Part shown: positions 1 through 5,009 of the stretch, one piece after another
Layout of the letters: the number at the start of each line of letters is the position of its first letter
How positions within the stretch are numbered: the first letter of the stretch is position 1
Assembly (NCBI GenBank): GCA_046726275.1
Contig: JBKPAF010000082.1
Coordinates: 1 to 10,259 of the forward strand
DNA: 10,259 bases
Reading direction: 5' to 3'
Origin: DASXTW01 sp046726275
Lineage (GTDB): Bacteria; Actinomycetota; UBA4738
The notes under the pieces: generated by a model
Told to the model about the DNA's origin: nothing
What the model saw: only the letters and a program-made list of their open reading frames with translations
The model's database searches: none
Position numbers and translations under genes: made by a program

Positions 1-92
1 GGATCATGCTCCCTCGCCACTGAACCGCAGATGGCGCACTTCCAGCCGTCGGCCGGGCCTCCACACTTCGCACACAGGTTTTCCGTCGACAC
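1..92 (-). CDS. Small zinc-ribbon protein, partial (C-terminus beyond left edge)
   Basis: Reading leftward from a GTG start at 92-90, the first 30 residues include two zinc knuckles, L-C-A-K-C-G-G and K-C-A-I-C-G-S, followed by A-R-E-H-D. The start is preceded by AAAGGAG 7 nt upstream, a good ribosome binding site. Short proteins with this opening (CxxCGxPxxxxKCxxCG, then a His/Cys-rich tail) are common in bacteria and are presumed to bind zinc; no function is known to me. The gene lies 60 nt downstream of the membrane-protein gene on the same strand and may be co-transcribed with it across a 26-bp palindrome. The rest of the gene is outside the window, so its length and further metal ligands cannot be judged. 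Confidence 0.8.
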   Translation of the reverse strand, partial: MSTENLCAKCGGPADGWKCAICGSVAREHD

Positions 93-123
93 GGCTCAAC
101 TCCTTTCTGCTGGCGACCGGGCA

Positions 124-149
124 GGAGAGGCTGCCATGGCAGCCTCTCC
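124..149. repeat. Perfect 26-bp palindrome between two co-directional genes
   Basis: Each 13-base arm reads GGAGAGGCTGCCA into its exact complement with no spacer, centred on the CATG between 135 and 138. On the minus strand it starts 3 nt after the stop codon of the membrane-protein gene and ends 31 nt before the zinc-ribbon start. No U tract follows on either strand, so it is not a canonical intrinsic terminator. It could be an RNA hairpin that protects the upstream message or partly attenuates the downstream one, or a DNA operator for a dimeric regulator. Confidence 0.85.
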
Positions 150-152
150 CAC

Positions 153-653
153 TCAACCTTGGCGTTGGGCGAGGAGTCCAGGCAGCGCGATGGCCGCGCC
201 GGCCACGAAGATGATCACCGCCAGGTAGATCAGCCCCAGGTGGCCAAGGGTGTCGAAGTTGTTCGGATAGTGAGCAGGCAGGGCCACTGCCAGCGCTAGA
301 ACCGGAGCTGCAACGGCCCCGACCCAGGCCCACAGCTCGCCCCGACGAACGCCGAAGGCGACTAGGAACAGGACGGCCACGCCTGTGGCGGCGATGAACC
401 CGGACACCGCGATGTGCAGGTGGCCCACGTAGTGGAACAGGGACGGACTGAACGCCTGGATGGCATCCTTGCCGACGTTCACCTCGTTCGAGCCGATCCC
501 GAGCTCCAGGAAGCTGTCAGTGAAGTTTCGGACGAAGAAAATCACGGCGTAGCCGATGAATCCAACGGCGGCCAGGCCCATGAGCCAGGACCCGATCCGC
601 AGGCTGCCCGTGCCGCTGCGCTCCCCCGCTCGTTCCCTCACCATGGTTGACAT
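153..653 (-). CDS. Four-helix membrane protein with histidine cluster, unknown function
   Basis: The 166-residue product has four likely membrane segments at about residues 21-43, 77-102, 107-128 and 137-160, with short charged ends. Loops and helix ends carry histidines in the pattern F-H-Y-V-G-H-L-H (73-80), then H128 in A-H-Y-P-N-N and H138 in G-H-L-G, which could bind a metal or heme; that is inference. The ATG at 653-651 has a near-perfect AAAGGAGGT site about 9 nt upstream; a second ATG at residue 4 is less well placed. The gene is divergent from the ECF sigma operon and is followed by the palindrome and the zinc-ribbon gene. I do not recognise the family. Its position suggests it may belong to the sigma factor's regulon. 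Confidence 0.85.
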   Translation of the reverse strand: MSTMVRERAGERSGTGSLRIGSWLMGLAAVGFIGYAVIFFVRNFTDSFLELGIGSNEVNVGKDAIQAFSPSLFHYVGHLHIAVSGFIAATGVAVLFLVAFGVRRGELWAWVGAVAAPVLALAVALPAHYPNNFDTLGHLGLIYLAVIIFVAGAAIALPGLLAQRQG

Positions 654-713
654 GTGACTCCACCTCCTTTGCCCATGAAGACGCCGGCGAGGACGCGCGC
701 ATTGCGAGATAAA

Positions 714-737
714 GACGATGCAATAACGTCGCCTTCC
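714..737 (-). promoter_or_regulatory. Candidate ECF-type promoter for the membrane-protein gene
   Basis: On the minus strand GGAA (737-734) is followed after 16 nt by CGTC (717-714). This matches the general form of ECF sigma promoters (GGAA-type -35, CGTC-type -10). Transcription would start near 705-708, leaving a 5' leader of about 50 nt before the ATG at 653. An ECF sigma gene starts just across this divergent intergenic region, so control by that sigma is plausible. Short motifs like this arise by chance, and no matching copy was found reading toward the sigma gene. Confidence 0.3.
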
Positions 738-781
738 GGATCGTCCATTCTCTGATAGGCCAGGCTCACGGAGCCCATGGA

Positions 782-1372
782 ATGAACGAGGTCGATACCC
801 GAGACCGCACCAAAGAGGCCTTCCAGCGGCTGGTCACGGCCGAGCTACCTGGCCTGTACTCGCTGGCCCGCCGGTTGGTGCGAACCGGAGCAGAGGATCT
901 CGTCCAGGAGGCTCTGCTCCGCGCATACCGCTCGTTCGAGAGCCTGAGGGACGACGCGGCGACGGGTCCTTGGCTCAAGAGCATCCTGGTGAACGTGTTC
1001 CGGGATCAGGTTCGGAAAGAGGCGAGGCTCCCGCGGGAGCTCCCGGTGGAGGACGTGGAGGGCTTCTCGCTCTATCGCACGCTGGTGGAGGAGGATCCGC
1101 TCCCCTACTCGGACACTCTGCACCACGACTTCCTTGAGGCGTTCGGGAGGGAGGACGTGCGAGAAGTCCTCATGCGGCTATCCGAACTCTATCGGGTGCC
1201 GCTGGTCCTGCGGTACATGGACGGGTTCGCCACGAAGGAGATAGCACGCATGCTCAATGTTCCGCTTGGGACTGTGCTCGCCCGGCTCCACAGGGGCAGG
1301 AAGGTGTTCGAGAAGCAGCTATGGACGTACGCGGAGGAAACCAACCTTCTCCGCGAGGAGGCAGCGAGATGA
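782..1372 (+). CDS. ECF-family RNA polymerase sigma factor
   Basis: The 196-residue protein has the two-domain layout of extracytoplasmic-function sigma factors. Region 2 spans about residues 12-82 and includes the core-binding motif A-E-D-L-V-Q-E-A-L-L-R-A-Y and the promoter-opening segment W-L-K-S-I-L-V-N-V-F-R-D. Region 4 spans about 125-182, with the helix-turn-helix L-R-Y-M-D-G-F-A-T-K-E-I-A through G-T-V-L-A-R-L-H-R-G-R that reads the -35 element. The ATG at 782 has GGAG 8 nt upstream; an ATG at 777 stops after two codons. Its TGA overlaps the ATG of the zinc-type anti-sigma gene (ATGA), indicating translational coupling. It probably controls its own operon and perhaps the divergent genes. 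The inducing signal cannot be read, but the partner suggests a thiol, oxidant or metal cue. Confidence 0.95.
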   Translation: MNEVDTRDRTKEAFQRLVTAELPGLYSLARRLVRTGAEDLVQEALLRAYRSFESLRDDAATGPWLKSILVNVFRDQVRKEARLPRELPVEDVEGFSLYRTLVEEDPLPYSDTLHHDFLEAFGREDVREVLMRLSELYRVPLVLRYMDGFATKEIARMLNVPLGTVLARLHRGRKVFEKQLWTYAEETNLLREEAAR

Positions 1373-1611
1373 CGGAGAAGGAGGCAACGCTCACCTGTTC
1401 GGAAGCGGTTCGTCAACTCTGGGACTACCTGGACCACGCGATCGCACCAGAGGATCAGGAGAAGGTGGAAGCGCACCTGGCTTTTTGCCGTACGTGCTGC
1501 GGCGAGCTCGAGTTCGCCAAGGAAATGCGAGCCTTCCTCGCGTCCAAGGGTTCGGAGGAGATCCCCCCCGACGTGAGGGCCCGTCTGGAACGATTCGTCG
1601 AGGAACTCTAG
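1369..1611 (+). CDS. Zinc-binding anti-sigma factor (zf-HC2 / ZAS type)
   Basis: The 80-residue soluble protein carries the ZAS signature H36-x3-C40-x2-C43 (H-L-A-F-C-R-T-C) plus an upstream Cys10, the usual fourth ligand. This fold binds sigma regions 2 and 4 and releases the sigma factor when its thiols are oxidised or its zinc is lost. The family role is established; the trigger here is inference. The ATG at 1369 is chosen over an in-frame ATG at 1321, which lies inside the sigma gene, because it has GAGGAGG 8 nt upstream and overlaps the sigma stop by 4 nt. There is no membrane segment, so the sensor is cytoplasmic. An extra Cys44 next to Cys43 might take part in disulfide switching. The methyltransferase start follows 8 nt after the stop. 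Confidence 0.92.
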   Translation: MTEKEATLTCSEAVRQLWDYLDHAIAPEDQEKVEAHLAFCRTCCGELEFAKEMRAFLASKGSEEIPPDVRARLERFVEEL

Positions 1612-1619
1612 GAGCCAGG

Positions 1620-2420
1620 ATGGGCCGCGATCTCATGTTCCAGGAGGAGATAAAGGACGCAGTGCGGCAGGCCTACGCTTCGATCTCTACCGGCGGTGGA
1701 GAAACCGTGGCGAGCCGCCTGTATTCGCCGGAGGAGTTGTGGGAGGTCCCCGACGGAGCCATCGAGTGGGCCCTCGGGGTGGGCAATCCCGTGCGATATG
1801 CCTTCCTCCAGCCCGGGGAAACGGTTCTGGACGTCGGGTCGGGCGGCGGCATCGACACGATCCTTGCGGCCCGCCGGGTCGGACCCGAGGGGATGGCCAT
1901 CGGACTCGACGTCCTGGAGGAGATGTGCGAGCGGGGGCGGCGGCACGCGGCGCACGCCGGTGTAGACGGATGGACCCGATTCCTTCTCGGGGAGATGGAG
2001 CACATTCCTCTCCCCGACGATACGGTCGACATCGTCGTCTCCAACGGCGTGTTGAACCTCTCCGCCCGAAAGAGCCGAGCGCTGGCCGAGATCTTCCGGG
2101 CCCTCCGTCCAGGGGGTCGGATCTGTATCGCGGACCTCACTGTGGAGGGCGAGCTTCCCCCCGAGGTGGCCAACGACCAGAGCGCCTGGGCCGGCTGAGT
2201 GTCCGGGGCCCTGGCGGAGCGTGTCTTCGCCGGAAAGCTGGAGAGAGTGGGATTCGAAAGCATCTGGGTCGGGGGGCATCGACCGTTCGGGATCGAGGAG
2301 GCATCGCTCTACCCGCTGTTCACGCCCGAGGTCATCGAGGTCATGCGGCGGACCATTCCCCCGGGGCACCAGGACCACGTGGCCACCGGAGTGATCGTGA
2401 AGGCCCGGAAGCCGGCGTGA
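1620..2420 (+). CDS. ArsM-like SAM methyltransferase, candidate selenoprotein (in-frame TGA = Sec193)
   Basis: Read through the TGA at 2196-2198, the frame gives 266 residues, close to the length of bacterial ArsM-type methyltransferases. The SAM site is V-L-D-V-G-S-G-G-G-I-D (about 70-80), with later Rossmann strands at G-L-D-V and D-I-V-V-S-N-G-V-L-N-L and the R-P-G-G-R strand near 160. The segment W-A-G-[TGA]-V-S-G-A-L matches the ArsM motif W-x-G-C-V-A-G-A-L, so the TGA replaces its conserved Cys. The post-TGA part (74 residues) continues as an ArsM-like C-terminus. The Cys of the usual G-C-G-N-P is Val here, and the Cys of S-N-C-V-x-N-L is Gly. AGGAG lies 5 nt before the ATG at 1620. It is third in the sigma/anti-sigma operon. 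Substrate is unknown: a metal(loid) or another soft nucleophile is possible. Alternatives are a nonsense mutation or a base error. Confidence 0.8.
2196..2233 (+). promoter_or_regulatory. Candidate Sec codon (UGA) plus bacterial SECIS hairpin
   Basis: After the TGA (2196-2198) comes a hairpin with 5' arm CTGGCGGAG (2211-2219), loop CGTGT (2220-2224) and 3' arm CTTCGCCGG (2225-2233). All nine positions pair: seven Watson-Crick and two G-U. The loop begins 22 nt after the UGA and has G as its second base followed by U. This fits the general bacterial SECIS pattern: apical loop about 16-37 nt after the UGA, a short loop, and a G within the first two loop bases, recognised by SelB. The hairpin lies inside coding sequence, as is usual in bacteria. 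No SelB or tRNA-Sec gene is in the window to confirm capacity. Confidence 0.72.
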
Positions 2421-2432
2421 TCGCAGGTCTCT

Positions 2433-2446
2433 GCGCTGGTTAGCGC
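2433..2446 (+). terminator. Small hairpin after the methyltransferase operon
   Basis: GCGCT-GGTT-AGCGC forms a 5-bp stem 12 nt after the methyltransferase stop, in the 132-nt gap before the DUF1579-like gene. No U tract follows, so it is at best a weak or non-canonical terminator. A second short stem (AGGGC-CTCAA-GCCCT, near 2487-2501) lies further on. Confidence 0.2.
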
Positions 2447-2552
2447 GTGGCGCGCGGGGTGGAGCACTGCCAATCTTGGGCACATGAAGGGCCTCAAGCC
2501 CTGCGAGTGCGTCTCGACTGCGGGCGCACCACAGGAGGAAGGGAGTGGATCG

Positions 2553-3002
2553 ATGGACCAACCAACCGCGGAGCAGGCGCTGCGCCAGCTCGAGGCTCTG
2601 GTCGGCGAGTGGACCTTCGAGGCGAAATGGCCCGACGGTAAACCATGGCCGGGTGGCGGAAGAATCACTTTCGAGTGGCACGAATCGGGGGCACATCTGA
2701 TCGAGCGTGGGACGGCCGAGCTTCCCGAGGCGCCCGACAACGTCTCCATCATCGGATGCGACGCGGCCAACGGGACGTACTTCCAGTTGTACTCGGATGA
2801 GCGTGGCGTCTGCCGCGTATACGAGATGAGCATTGGCAACGGCGAGTGGAAGCTCTGGCGGGAGGGCGAGCCGTTCTCCCAGCGCTTCACAGCGACCTTC
2901 AGCAACGACGGGAATACGATCCCCGGACGCTGGGAGATCGCCGAAGACGGCACCAACTACACGACCGACTTCGACCTCATCTGCCGCAGAGTCGACACCT
3001 AG
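2553..3002 (+). CDS. DUF1579-like small soluble protein, function unknown
   Basis: The 149-residue protein opens with a short helix and L-V-G-E-W-T-F-E-A, then alternates beta strands with conserved-looking turns: F-E-W-H-E-S-G-A-H-L-I-E-R, I-I-G-C-D-A, F-Q-L-Y-S-D-E-R-G-V-C-R-V-Y, W-K-L-W-R-E, and R-F-T-A-T-F-S-N-D-G-N-T-I-P-G-R-W-E. This layout resembles DUF1579 and lipocalin-like (calycin) proteins that may hold small hydrophobic ligands. No catalytic motif or signal peptide is seen. The ATG at 2553 has GGGAG 7 nt upstream and AGGAGG slightly further away; an in-frame ATG at 2484 would add 23 low-quality residues and lacks such a site. It stands alone between the methyltransferase operon and the MBL-like gene, and no operon link is clear. 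Confidence 0.82.
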   Translation: MDQPTAEQALRQLEALVGEWTFEAKWPDGKPWPGGGRITFEWHESGAHLIERGTAELPEAPDNVSIIGCDAANGTYFQLYSDERGVCRVYEMSIGNGEWKLWREGEPFSQRFTATFSNDGNTIPGRWEIAEDGTNYTTDFDLICRRVDT

Positions 3003-3070
3003 GCCCGGATCGATGGGAGTGCTGCGGCGGGCTGAATGCCCGATCTGGTGCGGCCTCGCTCCAGGGCCAG

Positions 3071-3093
3071 CGTTGGGAAAGGGTCTTCCCACG
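3071..3093 (+). terminator. Hairpin after the DUF1579-like gene, terminator doubtful
   Basis: TGGGAA (3074-3079), loop AGGGTC, TTCCCA (3086-3091) form a 6-bp stem extended by an outer C-G and G-C pair around one bulge. It lies about 70 nt after the stop in the 126-nt gap before the MBL-like gene. There is no U tract, so termination is uncertain. Confidence 0.25.
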
Positions 3094-3128
3094 AGCGGCC
3101 TTGGTGCGCATCGTCGGCGCGCCTTAGC

Positions 3129-3806
3129 ATGGCTGCTGTGCGCGAGCTACAGGCTGGACTTTGGCACTGGCAGGCGCCGCACCCGGACTGGACGCCGCGC
3201 GAGCGGTGGCCACAGGTGGTGTCGTCGTACGCGATCGATGACGGAACCCGGCTGCTTCTCTTCGACCCACTGGCGGTACCGGACGAGATCCTCGAGCTTG
3301 CGGCCGACCGCGAGCCGGTTGTCGTGCTCACCGCCCCGTGGCATGAACGCGACACGCGAAGCCTGGTCGAGGGGCTCGGCGCGCCGGTGTTCGTGCCGCC
3401 GCCTGACACCGCAGACGACCTCGTGCGCAAGTTCGGCATCACTCCCGAACAGGCTGGCGGCGGCAGCCCGGACGTCGCGTGGCTGATGGCCGGGGACGCC
3501 GGCGAGGCCCACCTGTACGGGGCGGGCGACCGGCTTCCCATCGGCATCGAGGCCTTCCTTGGAAGGGAGCATAACGACCTTGTGCTCTGGATCGAAAGCC
3601 GGCGTGCGGTGATCCCGGGCGACACATTGGTCGACTTCGGCCGTGGGTTCGAGATCAACGAGTGGCTGCGGGGGGGGCGTGACCCGCGAGCAGGTCATCG
3701 AACGACTGCGGCCGCTGCTCGCGCTGCCGGTCGAGGTCCTGCTCCCGGCCCACGGCGCACCGACAGACCGTGGTGCGCTCGAGCGCGCAGCTTTCTTGAC
3801 GGCTGA
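3129..3806 (+). CDS. MBL-fold-like hydrolase, frameshifted near its 3' end
   Basis: From ATG 3129 the protein reads R-E-L-Q-A-G-L-W-H-W-Q-A-P-H-P-D-W, then L-L-L-F-D-P-L-A-V-P, V-V-V-L-T-A-P-W-H-E-R-D and a late A-V-I-P-G-D-T-L-V-D-F-G. These mark a divergent metallo-beta-lactamase-like family with W-H-E-R-D instead of the classic HxHxDH, so normal metal chemistry is doubtful. After about residue 183 the frame breaks in a run of eight G (3670-3677). Removing one G restores V-T-R-E-Q-V-I-E-R-L through L-L-P-A-H-G-A-P-T-D-R, the expected family ending. As written the frame stops at 3806. The restored frame continues to 3921, across the tRNA gene on the other strand, which is odd. An assembly indel in the G run is the simplest explanation; true decay is possible. 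No good ribosome site precedes the start. Confidence 0.75.
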   Translation: MAAVRELQAGLWHWQAPHPDWTPRERWPQVVSSYAIDDGTRLLLFDPLAVPDEILELAADREPVVVLTAPWHERDTRSLVEGLGAPVFVPPPDTADDLVRKFGITPEQAGGGSPDVAWLMAGDAGEAHLYGAGDRLPIGIEAFLGREHNDLVLWIESRRAVIPGDTLVDFGRGFEINEWLRGGRDPRAGHRTTAAAARAAGRGPAPGPRRTDRPWCARARSFLDG

Positions 3807-3811
3807 CGTGC

Positions 3812-3886
3812 TGGTGGGCGCTAGAGGATTTGAACCTCTGACCTCTTCCGCGTCAAGGAAGCGCTCTCCCCCTGAGCTAAGCGCCC
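3812..3886 (-). tRNA. tRNA-Val (anticodon GAC) with encoded CCA
   Basis: On the minus strand the cloverleaf is complete: acceptor GGGCGCT paired with AGCGCCC, D stem GCTC/GAGC, anticodon stem CTTCC/GGAAG around loop TTGACGC (anticodon GAC, valine), a 5-nt variable loop, and T stem AGAGG/CCTCT around TTCAAAT. The discriminator is A at 3815, and CCA is encoded at 3814-3812. The body is 72 nt without CCA. Its 3' end faces the MBL-like gene and its 5' end lies just downstream of the cupin gene, with a promoter -10 box between them. Confidence 0.97.
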
Positions 3887-3895
3887 GGTCCCCTC

Positions 3896-3901
3896 ATTGT
3901 A
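3896..3901 (-). promoter_or_regulatory. -10 box for the tRNA-Val gene
   Basis: TACAAT on the minus strand (one mismatch to TATAAT) ends 9 nt before the tRNA 5' end, which would put transcription start at or just before the mature end. The matching -35 region is weak. The cupin gene ends only 30 nt further upstream, so a private promoter fits better than read-through alone. Confidence 0.5.
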
Positions 3902-3931
3902 GAGGCAAGCCCGCCCGGTGATCGCGGGCCG

Positions 3932-4522
3932 TCAGAACTCGAGGCCGCAGTTCTCGCACAGGAACAGGTGCGCCTTCACGTTCAGGCTGTGGCCCCCGCA
4001 CCGGTAACACCGCCGGCACGTCCCAGCCACGGCGCAATCCACGGGGTCCGTCGTCTCGCCCGGTTGGTCCCAGGTGGTGGCCCCTTCCGCCGGCCGGGGG
4101 ATCTGGATCGAGAGCAGCACCAGGCCCTCTTCCCCGCTCAGGAACCCGTGCGGGTGCGCGGCCGCACGCCCGATCATCAACGCCTGGGACAGGGACAGCG
4201 GCGCTTCGGCCACGAATGCCTCTCCCCCACCTTTCACCGCGCAGACCCACTCCTCCGAGTCGGGGTGGGTGTGGGCGTAGGCGATCTGGTTCGGGGCGAA
4301 CCCCTGGAGAGACAGGTAGTATCCGACCCCCTGGGAGATGGGCACCCTGCGGAACCCGGAAGGGCAGGTGGCGACCAGGTCCTCGGGCGAGGATCTGAAC
4401 ACCCCGAGGTTGTCGAGAACCTCGGCCAGGTCTCCGGGCTTGCGTTCGATCACCACCGGCCAATGAAACCAGCGGACGGAGCGACAGGCAACTGCCGAGG
4501 GGTCTGTAGCCGAGGGCAGCAT
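3932..4522 (-). CDS. Cupin-domain protein with C-terminal zinc ribbon
   Basis: The 196-residue product has a cupin core with motif 1 A-H-T-H-P-D-S-E-E-W (H84, H86, E90/E91) followed by G-G-G-E-A-F-V, and motif 2 around A-A-H-P-H-G-F-L. These residues could hold a metal. The C-terminus adds a zinc ribbon: T-C-R-R-C-Y-R-C-G-G (C172, C175) and L-C-E-N-C-G-L-E-F (C189, C192). Such fusions occur among uncharacterised bacterial cupins; no substrate can be assigned. The start is uncertain: ATG 4522 has no clear ribosome site, and the first 22 residues look unlike the family. GTG 4456 or 4453, opening at V-I-E-R-K-P-G-D-L, may be the true start. The gene is divergent from the receiver gene and points toward tRNA-Val. 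Confidence 0.82.
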   Translation of the reverse strand: MLPSATDPSAVACRSVRWFHWPVVIERKPGDLAEVLDNLGVFRSSPEDLVATCPSGFRRVPISQGVGYYLSLQGFAPNQIAYAHTHPDSEEWVCAVKGGGEAFVAEAPLSLSQALMIGRAAAHPHGFLSGEEGLVLLSIQIPRPAEGATTWDQPGETTDPVDCAVAGTCRRCYRCGGHSLNVKAHLFLCENCGLEF

Positions 4523-4568
4523 CGGCCGATAAGAGATGGAAGCAACGGGCCAACAGAGAAGGGATCGA

Positions 4569-4997
4569 ATGCCCCCGCACAGGAGCGAAGGCCGACGGCC
4601 GAAGATCCTGCTGGTCGACGACGACGACGAGACGTGCGCCCTGCTCCGGGGCGTGCTCGAGGACGAGGGGATTCAGGTGGTCGGGGTGGCCTCGGACGGG
4701 GCCCAGGCCGTTGAGCTGGTCGATTCCCTCCAGCCCGAGGTGGTCCTGATGGACCTCCGCATGCCCCGGATGGATGGGTTCGAGGCCACCCGTCTCATCA
4801 CTCAGAAGCACGGCTGGATCCAGGTGGTGATCCTGACCTTCTACGACGATCTCCTCCCCGACCGCAGTCCCGCCGAGGTCGGCGCGTTCGCTTACCTCGT
4901 GAAAGGGTGTTCGCCGAGCCTCATGCGGGACGTCATCTTCAAGGCCTGGAGGGTAGCCCTGGAGTCGCGGTGGTCCCGGGCGGCCGGAAGCGCGTAG
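4569..4997 (+). CDS. Stand-alone response regulator receiver protein (CheY-like)
   Basis: The 142-residue protein is a single receiver domain: acid pocket D17-D18 in L-L-V-D-D-D-D, phospho-acceptor D62 in V-V-L-M-D-L-R-M-P-R-M-D-G, the switch Thr90 in V-I-L-T-F-Y, and Lys112 in A-Y-L-V-K-G. After it only about 28 residues remain, with no DNA-binding domain. It must therefore act through protein contacts or as a phosphate relay. The ATG at 4569 has AAGGGA 5 nt upstream and is preferred over ATG 4536, which has a poorer site. It ends 12 nt from the end of the convergent histidine kinase gene, which makes that kinase a plausible partner, though opposite strands mean separate transcription. Confidence 0.9.
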   Translation: MPPHRSEGRRPKILLVDDDDETCALLRGVLEDEGIQVVGVASDGAQAVELVDSLQPEVVLMDLRMPRMDGFEATRLITQKHGWIQVVILTFYDDLLPDRSPAEVGAFAYLVKGCSPSLMRDVIFKAWRVALESRWSRAAGSA

Positions 4998-5009
4998 CTC
5001 CGCCGTACC

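Noticed and set aside
702..727. Housekeeping promoter for the sigma gene (TTGCGA with AATAAC)
   Set aside because: The spacing between the two hexamers is about 14 nt, too short for a normal promoter.
2199..2420. Separate GTG-started gene of 73 codons after the methyltransferase
   Set aside because: It has no ribosome site, begins directly after the TGA, and reads as the missing C-terminus of the methyltransferase in the same frame.
1620..2420. General recoding of UGA to an amino acid in this genome
   Set aside because: The sigma factor, the four-helix membrane protein, the subtilase and the kinase end at TGA at sensible places, so UGA is a normal stop.
1608..3092. Long open frame of 494 codons on the minus strand
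   Set aside because: It lies antisense to the methyltransferase and DUF1579-like genes, is rich in Arg, Pro and Gly, and shows no domain; it is a high-GC shadow frame.
3775..3786. 12-bp palindrome GCGCTCGAGCGC as terminator of tRNA-Val
   Set aside because: No U tract follows on the minus strand and it lies within the MBL-like coding sequence.
3812..3886. tRNA-Val as the attachment site of an integrated element
   Set aside because: No integrase, no direct repeat of the tRNA 3' end and no phage genes are visible in the window.
3643..3921. Independent small gene ending in G-A-R-G-F-E-P-L-T-S
   Set aside because: That string is translated tRNA antisense; the front half is the frameshifted tail of the MBL-like protein.
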